The notes: generated by a model not told the origin, from the letters alone. A DNA stretch of 64,000 nucleotides from Treponema sp. (GCA_016281495.1 JAEEIU010000002.1:1-64000), one strand, 5' to 3'; counted from the first letter of the stretch, positions 16,921-26,369 are shown. Program-made: numbers and translations.

Positions 16921-17949
16921 ATGAAAAGATTATTATTTGTTATTACAAGCTTTATCTTCTGTCTTTCAGCATGCAATAAAACTGGTAATTCTGTCGTTGA
17001 GCAAACAAATGAAGTAAAAGCTGAAGAAATAAAAATTGACGAATCAAAAGCGGCTAAAGAAGAATTAGAAAATAATAATGAAAGTAAAAAGAAGGATTCA
17101 TTTCAAACTTTAGACCCCATGCGTTCTGACTATAAGGAATCTGATTCTGACGGATATTCCTGGCGCTACAGAGACTGTACTTACGACAAAAATGATAAGG
17201 TTCTGACAAAAGAAAAACTCCTTTCAACTTCCTGGTCAATGGACAGTGAGGTCAACCAGTATTATAAATTATGTTTTTATACAGATGATGTCTTCAAGGC
17301 TGGAACTCGGCAGGCCGGCGTAAACTGCATCGGCACTTATGAGGTTCGAGACGGCAAAGTCTTTATGAAAACCACACAGCAGGGCGATATCGGTATTGAA
17401 CAATATTTCCCGGCATCCGAAGAAGAATATTACGGCGACTTTCATCCATATTCGGACAGCGTAATCTTTTCACATGAACTTGTAATAAACGGCTACCGCT
17501 TTTTCCCCGGCAACTGCTATAAAGAAGACGGAGAATCTGCCTTGGTTCAGGATATTCCACTTGTTGTTGAATCGAAAAAGGCCATTGTAACGGACAACGT
17601 TAAACTCCGTTCAGGACCTGGCACTAACTACAAACAGCTTGACTGTTATTTAACTATTAACTTAATCGCCGAGGGGTATCCTAATTCTAACATTGAAAGG
17701 CCGGCACCCCTTCTAAAATATTCTGATTTTCACACCCTTGGGCACACATTAAAAAAAGATAAAATCGGAGATGACGAAGCCTACTGGTATTATATTGTCT
17801 ACAGCGACGGTTTTGAAAGCTCGTTTAACGCCTGGATATATGGAGCCTGGATCGAAGACTTTGACGAATCCTTGAGTGATGACTATTGGAAAAAATGGTG
17901 GGAATTGGCGAAAGAAAAATACAACCTTAAACAATATGACGAACTTTAA
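16921..17949 (+). CDS. Lipoprotein with SH3b domain
   Basis: The start at 16921 gives a clean lipobox (CLSAC, Cys18) and is preceded by GGGGG; an upstream in-frame ATG at 16900 would add a charged leader. The 342-residue product has a Lys/Glu/Asn-rich linker (residues 20-60), a central domain with SWSMDSEVNQYYKLCFYTDD, and an SH3b-like domain from about residue 220 (AIVTDNVKLRSGPGTNYKQL to NAWIYGAWIED). Envelope location is inferred. The ligand is unknown. Confidence 0.75.
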   Translation: MKRLLFVITSFIFCLSACNKTGNSVVEQTNEVKAEEIKIDESKAAKEELENNNESKKKDSFQTLDPMRSDYKESDSDGYSWRYRDCTYDKNDKVLTKEKLLSTSWSMDSEVNQYYKLCFYTDDVFKAGTRQAGVNCIGTYEVRDGKVFMKTTQQGDIGIEQYFPASEEEYYGDFHPYSDSVIFSHELVINGYRFFPGNCYKEDGESALVQDIPLVVESKKAIVTDNVKLRSGPGTNYKQLDCYLTINLIAEGYPNSNIERPAPLLKYSDFHTLGHTLKKDKIGDDEAYWYYIVYSDGFESSFNAWIYGAWIEDFDESLSDDYWKKWWELAKEKYNLKQYDEL

Positions 17950-18114
17950 ATGAAGTATGAAAAGAGAACCTTGACAACTCATTTAGTTACATTAACGGCT
18001 TTTCTTCACCGATGGAAATGTTAAAATCGTCGATTGACAAAAAGATGGAAATTTGTCATTTTAAACTCATGAAAATTTCAAGAGGGTCAACTTTCCCTGT
18101 GCAGGAGTTATAAA

Positions 18115-18834
18115 ATGATTATTGACTTTGAATATCAACCGGTTCTGGAAGACTACAAGAAAAACGGCGACATGCTGCTCGGCTCCATCCTTAAAATCCT
18201 GGAGAATTCCGGCAACAAGCATTCGGATACGGCCGGAGATGCGATTCTGGAAGGCTCTAACAACGGAAAGGCATGGGTTCTTACGGACTGGATGATAGAC
18301 ATTATCACCTATCCCAAATACGGAGACAAGATTCTTGCCCGCACATGGTCAGAAACCGTAAACCATCCGCTCATCTGCACACGAGACTTTGAGATGTACT
18401 GCAACGGAGAACTTTCGGTAAAGGGAACCACAAAATGGATTCTGCTTGACCTTGCCACAAACCGCCCGTGCAAGCTAACTCCCGAAATCATTGACAAATA
18501 TCAGCCCGAAGACAGGCACACCTACGAAGACAACAAGCTTCCCCGCCTTGTCGCACCGGAAAATTTTTCACGCGAAACACCAATTGCAATCCGCCGCCTT
18601 GACATTGACTTTAACGATCACGTCCACAACCTTACATACCTTGATTATGCACTTGAAGGCCTGCCGGAAGAGGTATTCAACAAGCGCGACTTTAAGAAAC
18701 TCCGCATCAGTTACAAGCTTGCTGTAAAGGCAGGAGAAGAAATTGTATGCAAGTATGCCCAAATTGAAGGCCGCCACATCTGCTGCATCTACGGTAAGGA
18801 CAATGACCTTAGGACTCAGATTGAATTTGACTGA
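18115..18834 (+). CDS. Acyl-ACP thioesterase
   Basis: The 239-residue protein fits the bacterial acyl-ACP thioesterase family (double hot-dog, plant FatA/FatB related), which releases fatty acids from acyl carrier protein. Seen features are the N-terminal hot-dog with WVLTDWMIDI and YPKYGDKILARTW, the loop RDFEMYCNGE, and the second-domain segment DIDFNDHVHNLTYLDYAL with the asparagine/histidine positions expected in the active site. CAGGAG precedes the ATG. Base composition is noticeably richer in G+C than the neighbouring secreted genes. Confidence 0.85.
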   Translation: MIIDFEYQPVLEDYKKNGDMLLGSILKILENSGNKHSDTAGDAILEGSNNGKAWVLTDWMIDIITYPKYGDKILARTWSETVNHPLICTRDFEMYCNGELSVKGTTKWILLDLATNRPCKLTPEIIDKYQPEDRHTYEDNKLPRLVAPENFSRETPIAIRRLDIDFNDHVHNLTYLDYALEGLPEEVFNKRDFKKLRISYKLAVKAGEEIVCKYAQIEGRHICCIYGKDNDLRTQIEFD

Positions 18835-18865
18835 GAAAAATTTTAGGGATATCTAAATAGAGATT

Positions 18866-18891
18866 GGATTCCGGATCAAGTCCGGAATGAC
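18866..18891. repeat. Dispersed palindromic repeat, copy 2
   Basis: ATTCCGGA (18868-18875) and TCCGGAAT (18881-18888) flank TCAAG. The unit is the exact reverse complement of the copy at 11111-11137 and sits 20 nt before the start of the next gene. Confidence 0.8.
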
Positions 18892-18908
18892 ACAAGTTGG
18901 AGGCTTCC

Positions 18909-21044
18909 ATGAAAAGGACATTTTTGATTTCACTTCTTGCATTTTTTGTTCCATCTTTATTTTTTGGTGCAACATTCAAAGACATGTCCTTTGAGGAATT
19001 CTACAATCAGGACGCAAAGGATTATGTAAAAAAAGAAGCAGGCTTCTGGTGGGATGATGAAGACATAGCAGAATTTGAACCGGTATTGGGAAAGGATTTT
19101 AATGCAAATCATCCTGTGGCAAGAGATTTTTTCAAATCCATACCAGAGGATTATGACGTAAAGCCAATTTTGTTGTTCTCTTATGATGATGAAGGCAACA
19201 TCATTTTTCTATACGCCCTTGAAATACAGAAAGGCACATTCAACATCAACCTCTTTAATTTTTCCAGGGATGAATCAGGCTTGCACGGTAGGGCGACAGT
19301 AGATGTTGACCCGGACAATGATGCCTTCATCGACCTGTATTTTACTGATTTTCGCATTCATAATGACGGATCTTTTGAAAGCGGGTTTTCTTATGAGGAA
19401 GATGGTTTTTACGAGAACTGCTATACGGGTGGCAAAGGCTTTTTCATCAATCTATTCAAATCATATCTTGAAAAGGCAGGTGATGATTATAATATTGTCA
19501 CACTCTTCCCCACCCTTGACACCGAGGCCTTCTACGATTTGGAAAATGATGAACTGCAGGTACGCTTAGGAAAAACAGTTTTTGATTCAAACGGCAACAT
19601 TGTTTCCTGCGAACCATACAATGAACTCCAGGGCTTTGACGAATCTGAATGGACTTTCGGAGCATGGTTTACTTCCGTCATCTGGAACAGCGAAACCAAT
19701 TCATTCCTCGCAAAGGGAAAGATTGAAATTCCATCATTGGGCATTCAGGAAGAATTCAACAATTACGAGATTGAGATAACGAACAAAACACTTACCATGA
19801 CAGACTCGCGGACAATAAATTTCAACTACATCGGATATCCCATGTCCACAGAAACCTTTATCCTTAATCCATGGAAACTTACTACAGACCTTACAGACAT
19901 TCACATAAACGACAAGACAATTACCCTTCCGCTTACTTTTAAATGCACAAGCTCAGATGACGAATGGTTTTTGGAAAATCCCACAAAAAAAGAAGTCGAG
20001 GAATTTGACCACTATCTATGTGAAGACGATCTTGTCCTTGAATACCTTATGGATAATGACGGGCTTAAGGTTACGTTCAAGTCAAGGTTTCCAAAAGGTG
20101 GTGGATACATGGACAAATACTTCTTCCTCTTAAAACCGGACGGCAGAATGGAATATCTGTGGAGTGGTTCAGAAAAAAATTTCGGCATTGGGCTTACATG
20201 CCTTAAGGCTGAATATATTACCTGGAACAGCGACAAAAATAACATCTATATCGCTTATCCGACTTTTTATTTCCCAGAAAGCAGCAAGCTTGGCCCAGTG
20301 GGATTCAACTTTAAGAACCTTTACATGGACATGGACGGAAACTTTGAGATAACTGAAAGCACTTACCTTCCAAGATCAACAACTTTCTTTGACCGTCCTA
20401 TAATTATTGACCATTTTGAATTTGCAGACGACGGCATAATCATGTCAGGAACACATTACCCTTCAGAAAACCTGACAAGATTTATCGCCTTTTCAAAATT
20501 GAACATCGATAAACTTTATGTCGGATATGACGGAACCATCAAGGAACTCGTCTCCAAGAGCGACCAGAAGAATTCATTCTATCTTCCTGGAAACGCGTTT
20601 TATGTTTTGTCGGCAAAGGGAAATCACCTGGAACTAGAACAGACGGAAAACGGACCTAAATGCTGGCTTTATCTTGATGACTCAAGGCTTTTGGTGTCCC
20701 TGACCTATTTTTCTACAGATTCCGACATACAGCTCAAGAACGTAAGGTTCAACTACGACAACGGCGAAGAAGACTATGAAAGCATTTACATTCAGGGCGG
20801 TTTCTCCCTTTTCCTGAACGGCCGAAAATATGAAGTCTCAGAGGGAAAAATCATCAGCCTTCAAACCGAAGAAAAAACTGTCCATTGCCTTGAGTTCACC
20901 GGTGACATGGTAATCTCCGATGAAGAAAAAGCCCCCTTTGTTATGGACATAGATTTTGACGGAAAACTCCACAGGCTTCAAGTTGAACAGGATGGAAAGG
21001 CAATTGAGTTACGGACGCTGAACAGAATATTCAGGTTAATATAG
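18909..21044 (+). CDS. Large secreted hypothetical protein
   Basis: The ATG at 18909 follows GGAGG at 18899-18903; the product has about 711 residues with a signal peptide (MKRTFLISLLAFFVPSLFFG). The remainder is beta-rich with repeated acidic and aromatic strands (for example FNFSRDESGLHGRATVDVD, VTFKSRFPKGGGYMDKYF), with no cysteine-rich or catalytic motif seen. It may be a multi-domain envelope or outer-membrane-associated beta protein. No family was recognised. It is convincingly coding because the frame is open for 2.1 kb and codon use matches core genes. Confidence 0.75.
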   Translation: MKRTFLISLLAFFVPSLFFGATFKDMSFEEFYNQDAKDYVKKEAGFWWDDEDIAEFEPVLGKDFNANHPVARDFFKSIPEDYDVKPILLFSYDDEGNIIFLYALEIQKGTFNINLFNFSRDESGLHGRATVDVDPDNDAFIDLYFTDFRIHNDGSFESGFSYEEDGFYENCYTGGKGFFINLFKSYLEKAGDDYNIVTLFPTLDTEAFYDLENDELQVRLGKTVFDSNGNIVSCEPYNELQGFDESEWTFGAWFTSVIWNSETNSFLAKGKIEIPSLGIQEEFNNYEIEITNKTLTMTDSRTINFNYIGYPMSTETFILNPWKLTTDLTDIHINDKTITLPLTFKCTSSDDEWFLENPTKKEVEEFDHYLCEDDLVLEYLMDNDGLKVTFKSRFPKGGGYMDKYFFLLKPDGRMEYLWSGSEKNFGIGLTCLKAEYITWNSDKNNIYIAYPTFYFPESSKLGPVGFNFKNLYMDMDGNFEITESTYLPRSTTFFDRPIIIDHFEFADDGIIMSGTHYPSENLTRFIAFSKLNIDKLYVGYDGTIKELVSKSDQKNSFYLPGNAFYVLSAKGNHLELEQTENGPKCWLYLDDSRLLVSLTYFSTDSDIQLKNVRFNYDNGEEDYESIYIQGGFSLFLNGRKYEVSEGKIISLQTEEKTVHCLEFTGDMVISDEEKAPFVMDIDFDGKLHRLQVEQDGKAIELRTLNRIFRLI

Positions 21045-21072
21045 ATTTCCTTGGTCTGTTCCAAAAAAAACA

Positions 21073-21101
21073 TAGACAAATATAGCATAATATTATAGAA
21101 T
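21073..21101 (+). promoter_or_regulatory. rnf operon promoter, TAGACA-N17-TAGAAT
   Basis: TAGACA at 21073-21078 and TAGAAT at 21096-21101 are spaced by 17 nt. The -10 ends 7 nt before the rnfC ATG and no ribosome site is present, predicting a leaderless transcript. Confidence 0.6.
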
Positions 21102-21108
21102 ATTCCGC

Positions 21109-22465
21109 ATGAAAACGCACACATTTAAGGGCGGAATTCACCCTGATGAATTCAAGGAAATGAGCAACAAATGCCCAATAACCGATGTCTTTCCTTCTAC
21201 AAAGACAGTGACTATACCGGTTACAATGGGCGGTGCTCCCAATACCCCTGTCGTACAGGTCGGAGACAGTGTCAAGCGCGGGCAGTTGATTGCAAAAAAT
21301 GATGCCTTCATGTCCGCTCCAGTTCATTCTTCAATTTCTGGCAAGGTAAAGAAAATCCAGTCATGTCTTGTAACCGGAAACCTTGAAGTACCATGCATCA
21401 CAATCGAGGCAGATGATTCAAATGAGACAGACTTTATGCCTCCTCTGGATCCTTTTGCATGCTCAAAGGAAGACGCACTCAAGCGTATAAAAGATGCAGG
21501 AATTGTCGGTATGGGTGGAGCATCTTTCCCGGCTCACGTAAAACTGAATCCCCCCGGCAGACAAAAAGATTGACTATGTGCTTCTTAATGCAGCTGAATG
21601 TGAACCATATCTTACTGTTGACGAAAGGACCCTGCAGGAAAACCCTGACAAAATAATTGACGGCCTTAAAATCGTATGCCACATTCTTGGTGGATGTCCG
21701 GCCATCATCGTTCTTGAAAACAACAAGGAATACATAGTTCCAGAATTGAACAAGGCGATTCAAAATGCAGGCGCACAAAAACAGATTGCGGTTTCCCTTG
21801 TAAAGACAAAGTATCCCCAGGGATGTGAAAAAAACATCGTGGATGCGGTATTAAAGGTCCATGTACCCGCAGGAAAACTTCCGGCTGATGCTGGTGCGGT
21901 AATCTGCAACGTGGGAACTGTCTGTGCCATAAGCGATGCATTCAGGCTTGGCATGCCTTTAATCGACAGGGCATTGACCATTAGCGGTGGTGCAGTTGAA
22001 AAACCATGCAACATTCGTGTTCCGGTTGGCACCCTTGTGGGAGACTTGATTCCTGACGTGTTCAAGCTCAAGGAAGGCCAGACTGCAAAGATTGTGTCCG
22101 GCGGTCCGATGATGGGTTTTGCCATGACAAACGCCCAGTTTCCAATTGCAAAGGGAACAAGCGGTGTAACTTTCCTTACGAAAAATGAAACATATCTTGT
22201 TGACGAAAGCCAGTGTATAAGCTGCGGAAAATGTATCAACGCATGTCCGATGAATCTTAGCCCGGTCCTGATGGTTCGCGAAATAAAGGCAGAACATCTG
22301 GAAAAGGCAAAGAAATTCGGCCTTATGGATTGCATTGAGTGCGGATGCTGTTCCTACATGTGTCCTGCCAACGTGCGTCTTGTGCAGCACTTCCGTCTTG
22401 GAAAAATGCAGGTCAGAGCCCTTATGGCACTGGAAAAAGCCAAAGCGGCGGGAGGTGCAAAATGA
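21109..22465 (+). pseudogene. rnfC: Rnf complex subunit RnfC, frame broken at C6 run
   Basis: RnfC is the peripheral subunit that receives or delivers electrons at the NAD side of the Rnf complex. Residues 1-149 are in one frame (starting MKTHTFKGGIHP, with the GGASFPAHVKLNPP motif), then a stop is met at 21571-21573. Removing one C from the six C at 21550-21555 restores PPADKKIDYVLLNAAECEPYL and a continuous product of about 452 residues, the usual length. The downstream part has two 4Fe-4S motifs, CISCGKCINACP and CIECGCCSYMCP. Sequencing error, phase variation or a true mutation are all possible. The end overlaps rnfD (ATGA). Confidence 0.85.
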
Positions 22466-23556
22466 GCACTGAAAAAACAAATGTAAATGAAATATTCTTA
22501 TCATCAAGTCCGCATTTCACAAAGGGACTTTCCACACAAAAAATCATGGCTATGGTTTTGTTTGCCATGCTCCCAGAATGCATTTACGGCGTAGTGATTT
22601 TTGGAATCCGTGCTCTTGTAACGATTCTTGTTTCTGTTGCAAGCTGCGTTCTGTTTGAGTTTTTGTTTCAGAAGATTACAAAAAAGCAGGTGGTGGTTTC
22701 AAACCTTTCTGCGGCGGTTACAGGCGTTCTTCTTGCCCTTGTACTTCCTTCCACAATTCCAGTATGGATGGTCATAATCGGTGACTTTGTTGCCATCGTG
22801 ATTGCAAAGGGTCTCTTTGGTGGAATAGGCAGCAACGTGTTCAACCCTGCTCTTACGGGAAGGGCCTTTATGGTCATGTCCTTTACTTCGGTCATGGGTG
22901 CGTCATGGTTCGATCCAAACTCTCTTGTAAACAAATGGAGTTATGCGCTTACTGGTGCGGGAAACGTGGATGCAATTTCTTCCGCTACACTTCTTTCCCA
23001 AATCAAGTCTGGTGCAGCGGTGATGGACAGCTCAACCTTGTGGCAGTACTTCCTTGGTAATCGCGCAGGCTGTATCGGTGAAACTTCCATCGCATTGATT
23101 TTGGTTTCATTCCTCTTCCTGCTTGTTTGCCACATAATCGACTGGCGTGCTCCCGTTGCAATGGTTGTAACTGTTGCGGCAGGAACATTCATTTCATCTC
23201 TGGCAGGTGGAGCGGGCGTTGCTGGTGCGGGCTACGACGTTCTTGTTGCCATGGTTACCGGTGGTCTTTTGTTTGGTGCGACTTTCATGGTCACTGACTA
23301 TGCCACTACCCCTGTTACAAAACCAGGTCGTCTTGCATTTGGATTTGGATGTGGTTTGATTACGTTCCTGATTAGGCGTTTCGGTGGATATCCGGAAGGC
23401 GTCATGTTCAGTATTTTGATTATGAACTCTGTGGCTCCATTCCTGAACAACCTTACCTCAAAGAAATATGGCTACGGCAAGAAGGCTTTAAGTCATGCGG
23501 ATACAGCTAAAATCAACTCCGAATATGGACTTGAATCAAAGGAGGCTGCTAAATGA
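22462..23556 (+). CDS. rnfD: Rnf complex membrane subunit RnfD
   Basis: The 364-residue protein is a polytopic membrane subunit homologous to NqrB, with about ten hydrophobic segments. The likely covalent FMN attachment residue is Thr176 in DAISSATLLS, corresponding to the S-x-A-T motif of RnfD/NqrB. PALTGRAFMVMSF and TDYATTPVTKPGRL are family-typical. GGAGG precedes the start and the gene overlaps rnfC and rnfG by ATGA, so the operon is tightly coupled. Its role is ion translocation together with RnfA and RnfE. Confidence 0.93.
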   Translation: MSTEKTNVNEIFLSSSPHFTKGLSTQKIMAMVLFAMLPECIYGVVIFGIRALVTILVSVASCVLFEFLFQKITKKQVVVSNLSAAVTGVLLALVLPSTIPVWMVIIGDFVAIVIAKGLFGGIGSNVFNPALTGRAFMVMSFTSVMGASWFDPNSLVNKWSYALTGAGNVDAISSATLLSQIKSGAAVMDSSTLWQYFLGNRAGCIGETSIALILVSFLFLLVCHIIDWRAPVAMVVTVAAGTFISSLAGGAGVAGAGYDVLVAMVTGGLLFGATFMVTDYATTPVTKPGRLAFGFGCGLITFLIRRFGGYPEGVMFSILIMNSVAPFLNNLTSKKYGYGKKALSHADTAKINSEYGLESKEAAK

Positions 23557-24161
23557 CAGAAAAAAAAGACGGAATCGGAAGCATGATAAAGCTTGGACTT
23601 ACGCTTGCAATCTTTGCGGTTGCATCATGTACGGTTCTTGCACTTGTAAACAACGTTACTTCACCTGTAATTAAAGAGAACAACATAAGAAAGGCCAACG
23701 AAGCGATGAAGGCTGTTTTCCCAGAGGCAGAAAACTTTGACATTCCCGATGCAGTTTGCGGAACGACAAAGAGCGGAAAGACTACGATTGATTCAATCCA
23801 CCTTGCAAAAAAAGGCGGTGAAACAGTTGGTGCAGTCGTGCAGATTTCAGGCCCCACCTACGACCGTTCAACAATCATGGTAGGACTCGACATGAAGGGA
23901 ACAGTTACTGGAATGCAGTTTCTTGAAAACACTGACACTCCGGGCTTTGGACAAAAGGCAAGCGATCCTACGTTCAAGGTAAAGAGCGGTCATACATTCT
24001 ACGGACAGTTTACCAATGCAGATTCATTCAGGGGATTTGTAGCGGGCGAAACATTTGATGCAATTTCAGGAGCGACAATTACTTCTGTAGGAGTTGCAAC
24101 AATGATGGACGACGCCTGTGAATTCATGAAGGAATGCCTGAACATCGGAGGCATAAAATGA
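23553..24161 (+). CDS. rnfG: Rnf complex FMN-binding subunit RnfG
   Basis: The 202-residue protein has one N-terminal transmembrane helix (residues 11-30) and a periplasmic FMN-binding domain. The flavin is expected on Thr175 in DAISGATITS, the canonical SGAT motif. The TPGFGQKASDP segment is also conserved. It relays electrons across the complex. It overlaps rnfD and rnfE by ATGA. Confidence 0.93.
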   Translation: MTEKKDGIGSMIKLGLTLAIFAVASCTVLALVNNVTSPVIKENNIRKANEAMKAVFPEAENFDIPDAVCGTTKSGKTTIDSIHLAKKGGETVGAVVQISGPTYDRSTIMVGLDMKGTVTGMQFLENTDTPGFGQKASDPTFKVKSGHTFYGQFTNADSFRGFVAGETFDAISGATITSVGVATMMDDACEFMKECLNIGGIK

Positions 24162-24940
24162 ACAGAAAACTTTCTATATTTTCAAACGGAATCATTCGTG
24201 AAAATCCGCTTTTGATTCTTAACATCGGCTTGTGTTCTGCGCTTGGAATCACCACTTCCGTATTCAACGGTTTGGGCATGGGCATGGGTATGACTTTCGT
24301 TCTTGTGATGAGCGAACTTGTCATCTCCATATTCAGGAAATTCATTCCCAAGGCAATCCGCCTTCCAGTATTCATCATCATCATCGCATCCTTCACAACA
24401 ATTGTACAGCTGGTATTGCAGGCTTATGTAACATCGCTTTACAACGCGCTTGGTGTATTCATTCCACTTATCGTTGTAAACTGCATCATCATGGGACGTG
24501 TTGAGGCATTTGCATCCAAGAACAAACCTCTTGATGCCGTGCTTGATGCCGTGGGTATGGGAATCGGTTACACACTCGTTTTGCTTTCAATTTCACTCAT
24601 CAGGGAACTCTTTGGCGGTGGAACCCTTTTTGCAGGAACAGCACTTAAAATCGAATTAATACCTGAAGCATACAGGATTGGAGTCTTGAACTCTGCTCCG
24701 GGCGGATTCATGGTATTCGGTATTTTGGGCGCACTGATGCAGGCAATCAAACAGCACTCAGCGGCAAAAAAGGCAGAAGCCAGAAAAACCGAAATTGAAA
24801 ATTCAATTGAAGAGAAAAAGCGCATAGCCCTTGAAAAAGAAGCAGAAGAAAAGAAGCGCATTGCAGAGGCAAAAAAGGCGGCACTTGAAAAAGCTGAAAA
24901 AGCAAAGGCAAATGAGGCAAATGCGGAGGAAACAAAATGA
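24158..24940 (+). CDS. rnfE: Rnf complex membrane subunit RnfE with charged C-terminal tail
   Basis: The first 195 or so residues of this 260-residue protein are the six-helix RnfE/NqrD core (FSNGIIRENPLLILNIGLC, LIVVNCIIMGRVEAFASKN). From about residue 200 the protein carries a K/E/A-rich, probably coiled-coil tail (KKAEARKTEIENSIEEKKR onward). RnfE normally ends near 200-230 residues, so the tail is an extension. GGAGG precedes the start; it overlaps rnfG and rnfA by ATGA. Confidence 0.92.
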   Translation: MNRKLSIFSNGIIRENPLLILNIGLCSALGITTSVFNGLGMGMGMTFVLVMSELVISIFRKFIPKAIRLPVFIIIIASFTTIVQLVLQAYVTSLYNALGVFIPLIVVNCIIMGRVEAFASKNKPLDAVLDAVGMGIGYTLVLLSISLIRELFGGGTLFAGTALKIELIPEAYRIGVLNSAPGGFMVFGILGALMQAIKQHSAAKKAEARKTEIENSIEEKKRIALEKEAEEKKRIAEAKKAALEKAEKAKANEANAEETK

Positions 24941-25515
24941 GCGGAATACTTAGCATATTGATAAAATCGATGCTGGTGGACAATGTTGTTTTCATCCAGT
25001 ATCTTGCAATCTGTCCCTTTATCGGAATGACTAGCGAAACCGGAAAGGCAACAGGCATGGGAATTGCAACTTCTTTTGTAATCCTTCTTGCAACCGCGGT
25101 AACATGGCCATTGTATCAGTTCGTAATGATTCCTCTTGGACTTGAATTCCTCCAGACCCTGATTTTCATCCTTGTAATCGCATCTCTGGTTCAGCTCGTT
25201 GAATTCTACCTTAAGAAATCTTCACCGGGACTTTACAGCAGCATGGGCATTTACCTTTCTTTGATTACAACAAACTGTGCGGTTCTTGGCGTTACAATCA
25301 ACTGCATCAGCAAGGGATACAACTACGGCGAAAGCATTGTCTATGCACTTGGAAGCGCCTTGGGATTCCTCTTGAGCATGGTAGTAATGTCCAGCGTAAG
25401 AAGCAGGCTTCAGACGGCAGACGTACCAAAGGCATTCAAGGGAACTCCAATGCTTTATGTTGCGGCAGGCCTTTTGTCCCTGGCATTCCTTGGATTCAAG
25501 GGATTGATTAAATAG
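24937..25515 (+). CDS. rnfA: Rnf complex membrane subunit RnfA
   Basis: The 192-residue protein with six membrane helices is homologous to NqrE. Conserved segments include DNVVFIQYLAICPFIGMT, LVQLVEFYLKKSSPGLYSSMG and LITTNCAVLG; the cysteines in the two half-channel helices (C26 region and TNCAV) would help hold the intramembrane Fe-S centre. It pairs with RnfE in an inverted topology. It is followed 16 nt later by rnfB. Confidence 0.93.
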   Translation: MSGILSILIKSMLVDNVVFIQYLAICPFIGMTSETGKATGMGIATSFVILLATAVTWPLYQFVMIPLGLEFLQTLIFILVIASLVQLVEFYLKKSSPGLYSSMGIYLSLITTNCAVLGVTINCISKGYNYGESIVYALGSALGFLLSMVVMSSVRSRLQTADVPKAFKGTPMLYVAAGLLSLAFLGFKGLIK

Positions 25516-25531
25516 GCGGGAGGAAGCAGAT

Positions 25532-26341
25532 ATGAAAATCATTCTTTTTACGGTAATCGTTTCCCTCTGTGTTGCGTTTGTTTTAGGTTTGCTTCTGGGA
25601 CTCTTTAAGAAAATATTTGCAGTAGAAGTTGACCCGAAGGTTCAGGCAATTGCAGACGTTCTTAGCGGCGGTAACTGCGGTGGCTGTGGTTTTGCGGGAT
25701 GTGCGGCATTTGCCCAGGCTGTTGTTGACGGTACTGCTCCTGCCAACGGATGTATTGCCGGTGGTCCAAGCGTTGCGGCCAAAGTCGGCGAGATTATGGG
25801 TGTTTCCGTAAGTGCCACAAAAAAGGTTGCGATTCTTGCATGTAAGGGTAACAATGACTGTGCGGCTCCCCGTGGAACATACAACGGCATCAAGACCTGT
25901 GCGGCGGCAAGTCAGAGCATCAACGGAACAAAACTCTGTTCATTCGGATGCATCGGTTACGGTGACTGTGTTGAGGCATGTCAGTTCGGTGCCCTGTTCA
26001 TGGGAAAGGACGGACTTCCTGTAATCGACTATGAAAAATGTGTCGGCTGCGGAAAATGTTCAAGGACCTGTCCAAAGAAGCTTTTTGTCATTGTTGACGG
26101 CGATAAAAAAGGTTCTGTTGCATTGTGTTCAAACAGAAGCGACAACAAGACAGTCATAAAAAAGAACTGTTCCTTCGGATGCATCAAATGCGGAATCTGC
26201 GTAAAGAAGTGTCCGGAAAAATGTCTTGAACTTGTAAACGGCATTCCTGTGGTTGACTACGAAAAATGTACGAGCTGCGGCGAATGCATAAAGGCTTGTC
26301 CAGACAAAGTGCTTGATCTTGTACAGAACGTAATTGCATAA
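25532..26341 (+). CDS. rnfB: Rnf complex ferredoxin-type subunit RnfB
   Basis: The 269-residue protein has an N-terminal membrane helix, then a four-cysteine cluster (GGNCGGCGFAGC with C around residue 75) and several ferredoxin-like motifs: CVGCGKCSRTCPK, CIKCGICVKKCPEKC and CTSCGECIKACP. It accepts electrons from ferredoxin for transfer through the complex to NAD. GGGAGG precedes the start. It is the last gene of rnfCDGEAB, the order usual in clostridial-type operons, and is followed by a terminator. Confidence 0.93.
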   Translation: MKIILFTVIVSLCVAFVLGLLLGLFKKIFAVEVDPKVQAIADVLSGGNCGGCGFAGCAAFAQAVVDGTAPANGCIAGGPSVAAKVGEIMGVSVSATKKVAILACKGNNDCAAPRGTYNGIKTCAAASQSINGTKLCSFGCIGYGDCVEACQFGALFMGKDGLPVIDYEKCVGCGKCSRTCPKKLFVIVDGDKKGSVALCSNRSDNKTVIKKNCSFGCIKCGICVKKCPEKCLELVNGIPVVDYEKCTSCGECIKACPDKVLDLVQNVIA

Positions 26342-26369
26342 ACTGTAATATCAAAACGATTCAGATAAC

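Noticed and set aside
68-18834. Integron attC sites between genes
   Set aside because: A few GTTAAAC/GTTAAAT words occur (for example near 10294 and 12442), but no matching RYYYAAC partner with central pairing was found, and no integrase gene is in the window.
21540-21580. Programmed ribosomal frameshift in rnfC
   Set aside because: No slippery heptamer with downstream pseudoknot or internal ribosome site was seen, and rnfC genes are not known to use one; an indel in the C run is simpler.
21578-22465. Separate gene starting with GTG at 21578
   Set aside because: It has no ribosome site and begins in the middle of the conserved RnfC sequence; it is the second half of rnfC after a frameshift.
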